Shown: positions 34,551 to 48,101 of the stretch, piece after piece
Numbering within the stretch: position 1 is the first letter of the stretch
Layout of the letters: each line of letters starts with the position of its first letter
Assembly (NCBI GenBank): GCA_030052745.1
Contig: JANBVO010000032.1
Span: 124,001 to 188,000 of the forward strand
DNA from: Pleurostoma richardsiae
Taxonomy: Eukaryota; Ascomycota; Sordariomycetes; Calosphaeriales; Pleurostomataceae
Length of the DNA: 64,000 bases
Direction: 5' to 3'
The notes under the pieces: generated by a model
What the model saw: the letters and a program-made list of their open reading frames with translations, nothing else
Databases searched by the model: none
What the model was told of the DNA's origin: nothing
Position numbers and translations under genes: made by a program

Positions 34551-37500
34551 CGACCATGTCTAGACCATCTGGAGCATCTCTACTACCTTGACTTCAACAG
34601 GGGAAGAGACAACTTCCTGGACCATTTCCACTCTTAAAGCGACAGACGACACCCGAACCCCCTCCGCTATGACACCGTCTTCAGTCGTCGGAACTGCTGC
34701 AGGCTGTTCGCCGGGGCATGATGCTGCCACCTCAAGTCAGCCTCCTAAGAGCTGCATTCGATCAAGGCAGGCAAGCATCATCAGGTCCAGGCATTGTCCT
34801 TGCGCTGCTTCGTTTCCAAAAGACATGTGATCTTGGTACCGACTCGATGCCTCAGATTCCCTCGAGGGAGACCGTGAGTGGGCGGAGACAATAGCATAAG
34901 ATGGGGGGAGTTTCGAGCAGAGGACTACGCTGTATAACCGGGAAACCCATGCGGCGATCCACCATGCAAGGCCATCGGTGCGTTTGTTTCGCGATGCTGA
35001 TGCGACTCCGGAACCCCAGCCGAGCCGCCCCGGCGTCCGTGCGACCAACCCCCCCATCGCAGCGGGCCGCAGCCTCGAAGTCGCGGTGGAGGGCGGCCAA
35101 CGGACGCGGGCAGCCGTGGTGGGATGGCATTGCCTTGCACAAGCGTGCTGTCTGTCACTTGGTCACACAGCGGGAAGAGAAGAGACAGAAAGCGGAATCG
35201 AAAGCGGAAGAGGACGAAGAAGAGCGTCCCGGGGGCCGGGCTACACTGCCTCTCACGTCCTGCCAGCGTCTCTTCCTCCCTCCTTTGCCTGTTGCACGGA
35301 CCTTTTGGTCCAGCCCGCGATCTGTTCCCTCCTGAAGTGCCCGTCGTTTCTCGTCCCTGCCTCTTCCCCGCACGGCGCGAGATATAGCCTCGCTTCTGCA
35401 CCTCTCCCGATCGGAGACTCTAGGCGGGCCCCCTGTGCTGTGATGCTACATCATTATGGTCACGGCATGGAGTGCGTGCATCACACCTGCGGCGCCTCCC
35501 CAGCGTTTCTGTTCTTGGTTGCATTACGGTCCGTCGAAATGACATGTTTGGCGCTTGTCCTCTCAGCACATGTCGGCATTCCTTCACGAGCGGAGACGCA
35601 GTCAGCCTTGAGCCTTCATGTATCTTCCCGACCTAGTTATCAGTGATGACTAGAGTACGTGAGTGCATGACTGCTCACGCATATGTCGGAGTCAGGTGGC
35701 ACAGCAGATGTCTGTCAGGTCTGCGACGTCCAAGTTGGCATCCCTATTTCCTTGGCTAAGTGTGCCTTTGCAGCCCCATGCTGTGTAACCTGGGAAAGCC
35801 AGCTCACGATCCCCTCTTACAGCACATGTTTAAACGTACACAGGCTTCTGACAGTGCTACAAGTCGGAAATTTGTGCGATGGCCAACCTCTTATGTCCTG
35901 GACGGCTGGTGTTTCTGGTTTGTTCGAGATCGGTAGATGACCTGTTTTTCCTTCGTTGTCTAATCGAAGACGGAACGCCATGGGTTGGACTCTGGCCTAA
36001 GCTTGTTTCCGCACAGTCGACTGCTCGCATGGCCGATAGCAATATGCCCGATCGCATCCCTGGCTGCCGAAACAAGACGGATGCATATCTGTGCTGTCCG
36101 GCTGACGGTCGGTCATGCACCGAGTCAAAGCTCCCAACCCCTGAGCAGATCATGTCCCGCTATCCTCGAGGCTGCCAAGCGCCGGGACTGGCTGGGAGAT
36201 CGAGCCTCCTCCCTGTACAACCCATGGCGACTCAGCCAGCCAGGCTCGACGAAATGGTGACCGTGCGGTGACTTGCCATCAGGGGGCTAAACGCCATGCA
36301 TCCAGCGCATTGACTGGCGGCTTTGGCACTTTGCGGCGATCAGCATATTGCCTCGTCACAGGCCTGTTACTCAATCCCGCTGCAGCTCATATCGTCGCTT
36401 AATCTCTATCATAATGGGTACCAGAGACGAGGCCGCGCTGGTTCTCACTCTCCTTTGCCAGACCATCCTCGTCAATATCATATAGTCTGGTGAACATTGG
36501 CGGGCCGAGGAGGCATCCAGGCCGTTACTGCGTCCCTGACATCCCCCCCCCCTGCAAGTTTCTCGTCCAGATCTGTTGCATTTCCCGCGCACAGGGCGTC
36601 TTTTCTCTCGTGGTCCGTGGTCCGTGACATTGCTCCCGGTCATGATGAGCTCCAGGATGTAGCCGAGGGTGAGGGGACGCATGTCATCCCGTCGCTGCAG
36701 CCGGGGGTCCCTACGGTTGCTTCCCGTGTCCCAAAATACGCTCTCACCTACGGCAATTTTCCCACCCCCCTGACCCCTTTGTTCTCTCTCGCCGGATCCT
36801 TGTGATCCACTCCTGCTTCCGACCGGGCTCAATCTCGTTTTTCAAGCCAGGATCCTCTAGGTGTTGGTCTCGTTCCGTGACGACCCTAACCCAGCAGGAC
36901 GCAGCGATCAGAATTCCCGCTCTGGCCACCGGCAATGTGCTCAACGGGGTGGCCGGAGCGGTGCGTGGGCAGCAGCCAGAGTGCCTCGCTTGGGCACGAT
37001 GCAGTTATAGATATTGGCCGAGAAGGATACGCCGAGATGGCGCCCCCCTCTGCGTGACCACCCTTGACCCGGGCATGGTCTATCTCTCTGGCTCACCACC
37101 CCTGCGAGAGCCGACTGGGAGTGTGTGTTAATGCAACGCCTGCAGGCTTGCCCGAGGCGGGCAATTCCGCATATTGCGCCCGAGCCTGGCGCAGAGGCGT
37201 TACGGGCCAACCAACCCTCTTTCGATTTACCGGTCTGTGAGCTCCAGCATGGCCAGTGCCAGAGTTCCATTTTCGTGTCTAGCAACGCTATCTAGAAGAT
37301 GCCGGGCGAGGCTCGACGCATTGTCTCTGAAGCGAGATGTTCTTCACAGTCAAGGCGACGATCTGTAGTGGCGGTCCGAGAGGGGTCTATCACAGTTACG
37401 ACGTCGTCGTTCAGGAGAGGACGCGGCAGTTGCTGCGGCTGGGGACCGCTCATCAGGCAGCAGTGACCTTCATCTGATGTCTCGGCCTTCACTTATTGAC

Positions 37501-40456
37501 CAAACTAAGGCTAAGGTGAGCGTCTGTGGTGGCGGGTGCCGAACACACTTCAGGTCGAACCCGGACTTGTGGAGGAGCTGGTACGAGGTTGGGAACGAGG
37601 CCGATCGGAGGACAACAATCAACAAGACGCGACTTCAACTCCCGCACCGGAGAAAAGCTACCTGACGCAGGCAAGGTTTTCGGCGCCGACCTCCCCTCGG
37701 ATAGGCGAGGCGTGCGACCTTTTTGCTCCCCTTTCTCTTTCTCTTTTGTCATCATTGTGGTGTGCTTCTCCGCCATCTCCGTGCCTTGCTCTGGACATCC
37801 TGCTGTCCTCAGTCGCTTGCTGTCCTGCCCGCCGCTCCTCCTCGTCTGCTACTTCGGCCTCTGTGCGCCACCGGCAGACGCTTCCTGCAGCCTGGCGACC
37901 ACGAGAGATGCAGGTCAGCACGCAGCCGCCTCGCCTGGCGATGATCAGTCGCGCCCACCACCTCACATCCTGAAAGAGGGGCCGTCCTGCTCCTCCTGTT
38001 GCCCGTCCCATCTTTCCGGCCGTCCAGCACCTAACCCATGGCCCTCTGCGCCCTCTAATGCTGCAGCATTCCACCCGACACGTCATGTTTCTTTCTCTCT
38101 TGGTTCACACACCACCTCCTCCTCGCCTCCCCCCCTCTTGTATGTGTCCAACAGAGGGGGGTCCCGACCACCTCAAGCTCATTACGGTAAACCCCTCGGA
38201 AGCGAGGCCAAGTAACTGACGTTATGACCTCTTTATCTCTCCACCTGTTAATACGTCCTCTTCCTCGTCCACAGCTGTCGCGGAACCTCCTCGCGAGGGG
38301 GGGTGTAGAGAGGGGGGAGGGTATACGGAGCAGCCGCTATACATACCTACCACTGCCGTCTGTCTCTTCATTCAACCCCTCTCCTACCCCCCACCCCCCC
38401 CGCGGGCCGGGACAGCGAGCTTGCCACGAGGTGAGGAGGTAGACTGCTAGGTGCACGGCGCAGCACGCCCACCTCCAGCTTGGGCTTCCGAGAAAAGAGG
38501 GGGCACATGAAGGAGCCGGGCCGTCGAGCAGAAGGCGTAGCGCAGTCTGCGAGAGGCGGATCGAGAGCCATGAGCATCGTGGGGAGGGGGGGCGCCCAAC
38601 TATCCGTCTGTGGCTGGCTGCATGCTCCGGAAGCTGACCGGCCGGGTTACAGACCCCCGACTCTCTGATCGAGCACAGCCTGCCCGCTCGACTAACAGAC
38701 CGACTCTTTCTCGAGGCAGCAAGAAAGGAGTGTCTTGAGCACATGAGGTGAAGTGATAATGCGGACAGGTAATAATAAGACCAGACATTGAGGAGGCTTC
38801 CTCGTCTCCAAACGCGGTCATGCGGACGGACAGACCCGGCGCCTATCTGCTGTCTCTTAAGTTAAGAGGCTCTGTATAGCTGTCCTCATCATGACGTGCT
38901 CTTCTCCCTTGTTTTCTCGTCTCGAGGCCGGCAAAGTCCGTCCTATACCCTGCGTTCCGAGCCCGCCCCTTAACTGGTCTAGATATATGCCCGCTTAGCC
39001 ATTGTTGGCTCCTCAACACTCACCTGGGGGGTCAGGTGCCTCCATCTCTTTGCCGTGTCCACTATGTCCGATCCTTATCTCCCATTCCCATCCTGCTTTT
39101 ACAACCGGCCAGCTAGGAGGAGATTGTTCACTGGACAAAGGTTTGGCAGTGCCGCCGCTCGTTGGTTGGATTCACGCTTTTATTTCCCTATCCTACCCTG
39201 GTCCTGTCCAGCTAGGCGTCAAGCTCACTGTCTTCTGCCACCCACTCGCTATTGCAACGATGCTAGGACCTTCTCCCACCCTAGACTTCAAGTACGTCCA
39301 CTTTTCCTTTCCAGCAACTGGAAGTAGGTTGCATCGCACTGCCTCGAGGGGCATCTTGGTGAATCACAACGCAGCGAGCCCACATTCTGTGCCGGCTGCG
39401 CCTCGCTTCCTCCTCCCCCACGTCTCCCTGTCCGGCTACCCATGTCGCTAAATTTGGTGATATCCGTTGTTTCTTTCCACTCTGGAATCGAACAGTGTCG
39501 GCGACCGTCTTGCCTTCCCAGCCTCGCTGTGCTCAGTCCAGCTTTTAATGCCTGTTGTGTCCTGCCCACATCTCAAACGGCGCTGATATTGCGCCCAGGC
39601 ATCATTGTGTGCCGAGTCCATCGTGCTCCTTAGTCGCCCATGGCTTAATGCATTGTAGGAGATCATAGCAAATACAGTTTGTGAATCCTGCGCCGTTAAA
39701 AGTCCGGGTGAATGAGGTGGAGATGCTGTCCTCCAGGACCCGGTATCGGCAGTTGTGCAAGCGAAGTAGACGTGGCCAGCATTCGTCGAACCCATTGAGA
39801 AGAGATGCAATGTCGAGTTAGCCGCCCGAAATTCCTGCCACCTGATGCGCCTGCCGAAATCCTCCGTCGGAACTGAAAGGTAGGGGATTTAAATCATCAT
39901 AAGAAGATGGTCGAGTCGTGAAAAGTGAGGAGAGACCCAGTCCCGCGCATGTGAAGCATCGTAGTACTGGCACAGATGCTGGTTTCCGATTGCAGAATAG
40001 CATCGATCTTGATGTGGACGTCGGTGCACCCTGTCTCAACCTGTGTCCCCAGCTTCGAAGCACGGAACCGTCACAGAGCTGTCCCAAGCGAAATCAACCG
40101 GGAACGGCTGCGAACAAATACATTCTTGCCATGACGCCCAACGCTGCGCTTCGGATGTGACGCCGGGGGCCTCAGGTCGCAGACCAAGTCAAGGCCGATG
40201 TGACTAAGGAGAGAGTCGAGAACGATGAAACGAAGTCGGCCCAGCGTGACAACCAATGAAACGATAATCCCAAGCCGTCATAAGATGCCGTAGTCGTCTC
40301 CATTCCTAGTGATGCCGCCAATACCTGGCTCCAGAAGTGCTAATGCGTATCTGTACACTCATCGTACAGTGCGTCCTCGATCGTGTTTGTGTCCATATTC
40401 AATGTCGGCGGCTCATTTGCGCCATGAACCCTGTAGTGCAAGTCTGACGGCATGGA
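34551..40456. other. Gene-poor region, left part
   Basis: Nearly 6 kb in which I can support no gene. Many open frames exist (longest about 220 codons, e.g. 34978-35646 and 37526-38215) but they lack third-position G/C bias and family motifs. Base composition is ordinary, so this is not an AT-rich mutated repeat block. CT-rich stretches near 37720-38420 and 39000-39300 look like promoter or leader sequence, possibly of non-coding transcripts. Confidence 0.45.
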
Positions 40457-40621
40457 TCACCCATTGCAGAGAGGACAATGGTCGGGCACCACAATATACC
40501 GCTCGTGCGGACCCTTTGTGCACTTATGTTTCCGGTTGCCGTCCACCGATGTCCGGAAGAAGTGCGCGCCGGGGTCGACGCAGGACGTGTAGATATAGTA
40601 GTTCTTGGTGAAGTCGCACAT
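40457..40621 (-). CDS. 54-residue Cys-rich microprotein, possible zinc ribbon
   Basis: This single-exon gene starts MCDFTKNYYIYTSCVDPGAH in a good context (CACCATG). It has strong third-position G/C bias, unlike the frames around it. The protein has five cysteines (2, 14, 34, 49, 52), with a C-terminal CPLC knuckle, and basic and aromatic residues. The four Cys at 14, 34, 49 and 52, or the His residues near them, could bind one zinc ion; this is inference. I have a vague memory of similar MCD-starting short proteins in other Pezizomycotina, but cannot name a family. The upstream minus strand has a TATA-like AT-rich block (about 40752-40764) and, farther up, a long pyrimidine-rich stretch (41050-41480). 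There is no signal peptide, so it is probably intracellular. Confidence 0.7.
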   Translation of the reverse strand: MCDFTKNYYIYTSCVDPGAHFFRTSVDGNRKHKCTKGPHERYIVVPDHCPLCNG

Positions 40622-43600
40622 GGTGACTGCTGGCGACAAGTTCCAAGTAGAGTGAGAGCCTCAGCCTGGGTAAGCAGAGGACGGGAGGAAGGTGTCGAGG
40701 ATGAGAGGAGCGTGGAGACAGAGAAGGAAGAGAGCAAGGCGGGGGAGGAAGGTATTATATTATACAAGAGAGAGCGAGGAGACGCAGGCGGCAACTACAC
40801 AGCAGTGCCGTTTGAAGACGAGATGGTGTGAATGTGTGAGTGTCTCAACAGCATGCCTAGTCCGATACGACCAAGGAGACACGAGTGTGGTACGGGATGG
40901 GCCCAGTGAGGCCCAAGTTATGTCGAGCGGGTCTTCCCTTGTATCACTTGCGTATTGCTCCACGCAGTGTGCAGGTGGGAGAAGGGGTGTAGGGGGGAGC
41001 AGCTCTCGTCAAGAGAGAGTGAGCCTATCAAGATTGTGATGGTGGGTGTACGCCGAGACGCATTTAGGCATCTGGAGATGGGGGCGCATGTGAGCAGGGA
41101 GGGAAGCAGGTAATAAACATATAGCAGCTGGCCCTATACAGAAGAAGACAAAAAGCAACAAGAGGAACGGAAAACAAGGTGGGCAGGCCAGACAGCGGGA
41201 GGCGAACCAAGCAAACCATAAATATTAATAAATCCGCAAGGACGCCCAAGAGACAGGGCGCTTGTCCGTGTCCGTGAGCGGGGAGCCGTGAGCGGCAGGC
41301 GCTGGGCGCTGCAACAGAAGCATGAGAAGCGAAAAAGAAAAACGGTCCCCGGCAAGGAGCCCACAGTGGGATGGGAGCGGCTGGTCGGTCCATGGGCACT
41401 ACTGTAAGGTCCCTCAGGCCGTCCGTCCGCAAAGCGTGTGACCCATGTGGGCCGAAAAAGACGTTGCTCCACCAGAGGCGATCAGAGGGAGCTTTGACAG
41501 CAGTGAGCGAGCGACGACAGAAAACCCTGTCACCGACAGTGAGGCTCCGTGCCCATCAGAAGGTCCTCCCGCTAGTCGGTGCTGCCGCTGGAAACGGACG
41601 ATGTGATATGCTCATGGCGTACGACATCATTTCGCAACGAGCTGATCTCTCCCGGGGGCCAGCCGGCTATTGTCTCTTGGGCTCGACCGTCGAGCCTCGT
41701 CTTTTCTACGCTGGCGTCGATATCCCGGGCGGAACCCTGATGTCTGCGACATGGCGGCCCTGGACGAGCGGTAGATTGGAAGTCGTCAGCCCTCCAGAGA
41801 CCGACATTGTTAGCGTGTCACTTCCCCTGCACCACCCCCGGCAGCCAGGGCGCATCTGCGAGGTAAATCGATTATCAGCACGCCCCCTCCAAGTCGGGCA
41901 GCGTCCCGCTCTGCTTTTGGTGGCATCTCTTCAGGGAAAGCGGGGAGGGGCGTGGATGTGAAGACAATATGAGATAGATGATGGAGGGCAGAGCGAGCGC
42001 AGGCGCCCGCGCTGTTCCTGCTGCTCCGATGGTCTCGCCTGCAAGTGTGACGAATCGAAGTCACCCGCCTAGGAGTTATGGGGGCCGACGGCAGATCAAG
42101 GTGATGGTGCGTCGTCTGTGTGTGCGCACGAGGAGGAAAAGGGGGTGTGTGAGCAAAGTAAAAACCGCCAGAGCACGACCCCCCCTGGGTACCCACCCCG
42201 GAGGCCGGCATTGGCGAATGGACTTTCATGGATGTCGAAACTCCCAAGTGCCAGGGTTTGGGAACCTTGTCGCCGCACTGACGCTAGAAGGGGCAATGAG
42301 CTCGACGCGAACGGGCTGCTAAATGCGAAGCACAGTACAGACTTTCTCGCCGGGCGGCTGGACTCCCTCGGGCGATTTGTGCCTGCGACTGGCGTACAGT
42401 ACAACCGTCCTCTCGCAACACATGTCGGACTGTGAGCGATTAACAGAGAGGAGAGGAGACGAAAGACTTGCGGAGAATGTGGCAGCACCAGGGGAGGGGA
42501 TTGTACCATCAAAGCGTCTGACAACGCTCCCGGGCATAACTTTACTCCCATGGCGAGCAGATACCGGGCCCGTGATGATGATGTTTATGATATAGCTGGC
42601 ATATATACCCTCCGTCCAATATCAGTCCCGGCCAGGTGACACCGTGCTCAGTGGGATAGTAATTTGGCAGGTGGCAAGAACCTGCTGACAAGTCAATGGA
42701 CAAAACGGTGCTGCATTTGCAATGACCGAGGAGGGGAGAGGGAAGTAAATGGCTTATCGGAGCCAAGTCTTCGTGACGAGTCCGTGATCCACACCCACTT
42801 CCCAGGACACCGCCAGTTCTGGGCTCCAGAGGCAGCACAAAAGACGGAAGTGGATGCGCAGGAGATCCGGGACTAGAGAAAGGCTATGCGTAAAGAAGCG
42901 TGATTGACTTGGTGAAAAAAGGGCTTCTCGCAACCGTGCGTGGAATATGCCAACCAACGCGTCAACGACAGCCCACGAGTGTCTGAGCGCGCGCCCATGT
43001 CAGCGAGCGACAGGATTGCGGCCGTAGACAGACCTCTCGGTAGCGTTGGCGCTCTCTCAGACGCCAGCTGGGACATGAGCGGCCATCCCGGCCCCCTCAG
43101 CGCAAGGTTCTTGGGCTGTGCGCCAGAGTTGGGTAGCCAAACGTGCCCCGAGGTCCGGCGGTCCCACAGAACCCAAACGGTATGGTGACCAAGGCTGCAT
43201 CGGGCAGCGGTTGGCTGCCCGATGCAAGGTGTGTCCATCTGCCGGTACCTCTCCGGGTCCCGGCATGTCCTGGGTCATCCAATCGTGGGCTTAAGGAAAA
43301 GGATGTCATGCTCCGGAGGTAGTGATGGCTAGTCGAGCAAATTTTCCTGAGCTCGAGGTCCGAGCACTCACACCCGATAATTGATGCGGTATGTTCCAGC
43401 ATCTGCTCCAAAAGAGGGCAGACTCATCTTCAAGCGCCCCGGATCCGGCTTGCCTGACCAAAAGACATGGGATGTCACAGCAGATTTGGTTGTCCAACCG
43501 CCAGTCTCGATTGTCATGAAGCCCCGCGGGGAAACGACCTCGAGTGTTGCCCAAAAAGGAAGATTTTTGCTGTTAATGTTTCAGTGAATATGGAACAGGG

Positions 43601-44770
43601 GGGACAACCCCACGCGCCGACCATTAGTTCTGACCGCAGGGACCACTTGTCTGCGACAATGCTCGGCTTCTAGGCCGACGATTATGGGGTCGCTGTTCTG
43701 TACGATTAGAGCGTCCGTAATATTGACGTCGCCTGAACCCACTACGTCCTTTCTCTGACTGATGGTCCTGCATCGACAGACGCATGTTACGTTCCCATCA
43801 GGCACCCAGAGAATCTCTCTAATGCCTGTTTTATTACCGCTGGGTGGCACAGAATGACCTGGTCGTTCGACCTGTCACCGTCCTGGATTTGTGATTGCCT
43901 CTGTTGCCCTCAGAAGCCGCGGTAGAGGTGACAACCCTGCATAAGGTTGTCCATCATGCAGCTTGACACGTATTTACATCCTGGTAGAGGGCCATTGAAT
44001 GCACCAGTCTCGCTTCCTGAGAAGTTGAGTCTGCCATCCGTCCTGAAGCGGCGCGTATGGCTGCGGTATTGCCGAGGTCCGGTTGAGGCCTTGGCGCGGC
44101 ATGGAAAGACGATGTAGCGTTGCCTCAACTCTGTGGACCCCCACCGAAGCCGTTACCGTTGCGTAGGCGGTTGCAACTGGGAGGAGCGGTGACGGCGAAG
44201 CAGGGTGAACTCCGCCACAAAAGTCAAGACCATAACTCCGTATTGCCGGACAGTCCTTCGGGTAAAGGGGATCCCCACACGCATGAACGAGGTCGCGTCT
44301 GTGCTTGAGGCTCACGTACAGGTGTAGATCACAGTCTTTCCGTCAGATCTCATCCCGAGGTTCCTGAACCTCTCTTGTCGTTTGGATCTGAGCTGTCAGT
44401 GTCACAGAGATGTCGGGGTTTTTAGACGAACATCAACAAACTGTTCGGAGAGATCGTAGCATCAACAGGGGCTCGGCGGGGCTACGCTATGCATGCAGTG
44501 CGTCCTGGGCTTGATGATCTGCTTGCCAAGCCAGGGGCCAGCCAGTCAGGGCCTGGTCGCGTCAAAGCAAAGCAGACATTCGTTCGTGACAGACGCGGTC
44601 AAGTGTACGTACTCGAGACGTTGAGGCAAGGAAGATGCGAGCCTTGCTTACCTGCTCTGGAGGCGGGAGGGCGAGGCGCCACATTAGCCATCAGCATGCC
44701 CCATGAAGACCATCATGGAAATCGACAGCTCCATGCTATGTGAGTACATATGCAGGCGGGAGCGAAGAGC

Positions 44771-44803
44771 CACACACACACTCTCTCTCTCTCACACACA
44801 CAC
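44771..44803. repeat. Compound (CA)n(CT)n(CA)n microsatellite
   Basis: A CA run, a CT run and a second CA run lie in direct succession over 33 bp. It is a simple sequence repeat within the gene-poor region. Confidence 0.8.
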
Positions 44804-46775
44804 TTACTACATAGTACATTGTGTGCCGCGAGGATTGCGGCGTCGACCACGTGCTCCGAAAGTGCTGTGCATTGTCGCATCACACCCTCTGGCCCTGCGA
44901 GGCATCTGTCATTTCTCTGATGGAACCCCGTGCGCCTGCGCAGTGTCTCTCGCCTGGCTTGGGCCGGGCGTTTTCGGCGTTCCTAGTGTTGCTGGGCTTG
45001 GATTAGGTTGCATCATCCATCACCTCCCAGGCCGTCGGAGATGTCTTCGTCAGAGGTGGCCCAAAGAGGACGCTCGCCGAGACGTCGCACGCGTGAGTAG
45101 AGACAAGAGAGACAAGCGAGGGTTGAGCAGGGGGAAGAGACCTGACGTCGGAATTAAGTTGAGCCATTTCTGGCGGTGGACTCGCAACAGGTATCTCCGT
45201 ATTCTCTCACGACTTTCCCAGAATGGAAGGCCATGGCCAGCAGGGATGGGTGCCTTACTGTACATCCCGAGTCTATAGAAGACGGGATTGTACGGAGTGA
45301 GGTACCTTACCTTCCGGCGTACCTTCCTGAACCACTCGTGCATAAAGCACAAACAAAAGGCCTAATAGAGTACATCGTAGACGGACGAATTTCCTTTCCC
45401 GTTTGCAAAACGGCCGGCGACTGTCAGGAGGTGAAAACAGCGCATGCCAGCCAGTGAGCGCACTGCCGGAGTCACCGTCCGCGTTCCGCCCCGACTCCAT
45501 CCGTGATGCCACGATTTTCGACGCCTCACCGTACGTTCCTCGCAGCCGAAACGTACGATGACAAAGCTATCGCAAGCCACACTCGCAGCGCCCGAGATCC
45601 AAGCGTCGACCGTGTTGCAACGATGTCCAGACAAGGACACTCTTGCCTTCATCGTGCCATTCTCGCTGAGGGCGCTTTTGGGTGTCCCTTTGCCACTGCT
45701 GGAAGCTCGAAGCTTCTCAAGCAGACCATTCCCGCCTACCCTCCATCGGCGTTGCTCCACATGTCGTGGTTGCATCACACGGGGCGCCCACGCTTCCACC
45801 GGAATGACCTGCCGAGGGGGGAGGCGTTCGTGCCGGGGCCTCTCCCCCCCGGCAGATCTCCTGCGGCTGCTGCTGCATGCTGCAGCTGCACTGGAACCTC
45901 AGCCCCCCTTCGTCTCCGCCCCCCGCCCGTCACCGCCCCCCTTCTCGAAGCTCTCCCGGCGATAGCTTAGGGAGTCCCATCACCAAGTCGGGCACTACCA
46001 CGCGATGGTCACCCTCCAGCACTTGTGGGGAAAACGGAAATCGTGAAACCAGACTTTTCGCGGCCCATGGGAGCTACCAGCGGAGGATCGAGCGAGTTCG
46101 GGTCGCTCCGAAACCCCCATCCACCACCGGAAATAGCAGCTTTGGTGTAAGACAAAAAGGGAGGGTTCGAGACGGCGAACTGCTACGCTGTCACACTGCG
46201 TCAGCGCAGGTTTTGCCGAACTTGGTCGCTCTCTCTTTCGCGACTCGAGCAGTTCGAGCCGAAGGAGCCGCCGGATGCCGCCTAGCTCGAAGGGCTCGAG
46301 CGCAAGCCAGGCGTAACACACACGAGATGATGCGGGCACGTCGCACATGCAACATATAGCGCCGGGACCTGTTGCAGGGAGAAACTCCCTCATAAGAGAG
46401 GACCGCTTGTGAGCTCAGGGGCTCTCTGTGCCAACAGACGACCGTCCCCGTCGTGCCAAGGCGGCCGATGTTCCTGAAGCGGACTGTATCGCTATTACAC
46501 CAGGTTGTACGCGCAAGCTCGTGGTCCGAACGTGCTCGTGGCCATTGCACCGCGCCGCCTCGTCTTGCTGCAGTAGCTCCATCAACGATGGGCTAGCGTC
46601 CTCGGGGGAGAAGAATTCTGGAAGTGGACACCGCATCAAGCGCCTGCGGCTTTAGCACACAGACACCCCCATCTTCTTCTCGGGGGCCGATTATAGCGTG
46701 TCGGTCCGGCGTGCCCTCTCCACCCGGGGACATGAAATCCGGCCGCGGTTCTTGGCGAGAGCCCGGCGGCGCCGT

Positions 46776-46834
46776 ACCTGCATGCAGTCCAGATGTGCTA
46801 TGGCGCGCATGCGTAAGCAAGCATGCATGCAGGT
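46776..46834. repeat. Short inverted repeat with GCATGC-rich arms
   Basis: ACCTGCATGC (46776-46785) and its exact reverse complement GCATGCAGGT (46825-46834) are separated by 39 bp, with further GCATGC palindromes in between. It could form a hairpin. No element or gene is attached to it. Confidence 0.5.
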
Positions 46835-47397
46835 CCCGCAGATCTCAGGGCCCGACGATGAACGACGGCCAACTCGCCGGATCCGCTGACGAACTTGCTC
46901 CTTGGCGTCCTCGTCTACCCTGGCTGCCTTGTTTTTGGGCTCGCACTCCTTTAACTACTACCTCGCCCGGAGATTGATTCGAGGCTGGAGCCCGAGGCGG
47001 TTCCTAGCCGGGGATGCCCCAGCAAGGGGGGAAACCCGTTAGTCTGAGGCCCAAACTCGAAAGGCCATCGCCTCGATATGCCATTGCCATGAAAATCCAT
47101 GGATCCTATCCGTAGCTTCATGCTTGAGAAGAGATCGAACTGCACTTTAGCTGCGACATACGGTCAATCTTTTCCAAACTCGAGATATCAGATCACCCGT
47201 GCAGCCCTATCGTTGATGCAAGCAGGCCTTCTTCCTTGCTTTTTTATAGCACTGTAGTTATTCGCGCTAGACAGCCCCGAATCAAGCAGCCAGCCTCACA
47301 CGAACGAGTCATGGCGCCTGTGCGACCAACTGAAGAAGACCCGGGGGTCTGGGCACTAGCAGCTTAGGCGCCTCCGTCTCATAAGCAGCCTGCAGGC

Positions 47398-47422
47398 GAG
47401 CTACTGGAGCTACTGGAGCTGT
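47398..47422. repeat. Nine-bp tandem repeat (GAGCTACTG)
   Basis: The 9-bp unit GAGCTACTG occurs about 2.7 times in tandem. Short and without assigned role. Confidence 0.6.
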
Positions 47423-48079
47423 CTCCGTTCGATGCTTCATGGTATCCTAGGGTGAAGCCAGGAGGCCTCGTAGCATTCTAAGGAGGAGGAGGGTGGTGGT
47501 TGTCTCGTGGTCGGACCTCGAGGTTAACACCCCGCCAGCCGAGCAGCCCAACCGGGGATTCCTTTCGAACCTGTTGCTTGGTGCCCGCTTCAATTTGAAA
47601 AGGGCAAGAATACGCAGGTCTTCGAGCGTACTATGGTAAGTTAGGTTGGTTGCCAGCAAGACAAAGGTGTAGCATGGCGGCGTCGGAACTCCTTCCGACT
47701 CCATGCATAGAGAAGGAATAGCATGTGCACATTTAAGCCGCCTCTAGGGAGGCTAGGAGGACAGCGGCAGAGCTGATGGCGACTCGCAGATAAGTCTGAA
47801 TGGCAGGAATCACGAATTGTCGTCCTCCGAGATATGCAAGTTCCGAGCATCTGCACAAGAAGCCACGCACAACCAGAGCTCATTCAACCACAACATGCAG
47901 AACCTTCGCTCCATGACTTGTAATGCACACATAAGCAATGGACGCCTCATCTTCCATGTTAACCCCGGGATGTTGGGGGCACCCGCCATCGAACGCCAAG
48001 TCTTGACGCACCAACCACTAGTCCCGTCGGGTATCAATCATCTGCATCCCCTTGAACTCCCCAAAAGCAAAGAAAAGAT

Positions 48080-48101
48080 GGGTAGGTAGCTACCCACCCA
48101 T
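48080..48101. repeat. Near-palindrome of the TAGGTA/TACC type
   Basis: TGGGTAGGTAGCTACCCACC and the next two bases form an almost perfect palindrome, related to the motifs at 3660-4012, just past the 3' end of the SNF2 gene. Confidence 0.5.

Noticed and set aside
37526-38215. 229-codon plus-strand frame in the gene-poor region
   Set aside because: The C/T-rich composition keeps it open by chance; no bias and no motif. It may be leader sequence of an unknown transcript.
43581-44315. Minus-strand frames with Cys-rich ends (possible secreted protein)
   Set aside because: They lack ATG starts, a signal peptide and clear splice joins, and third-position bias is near neutral.
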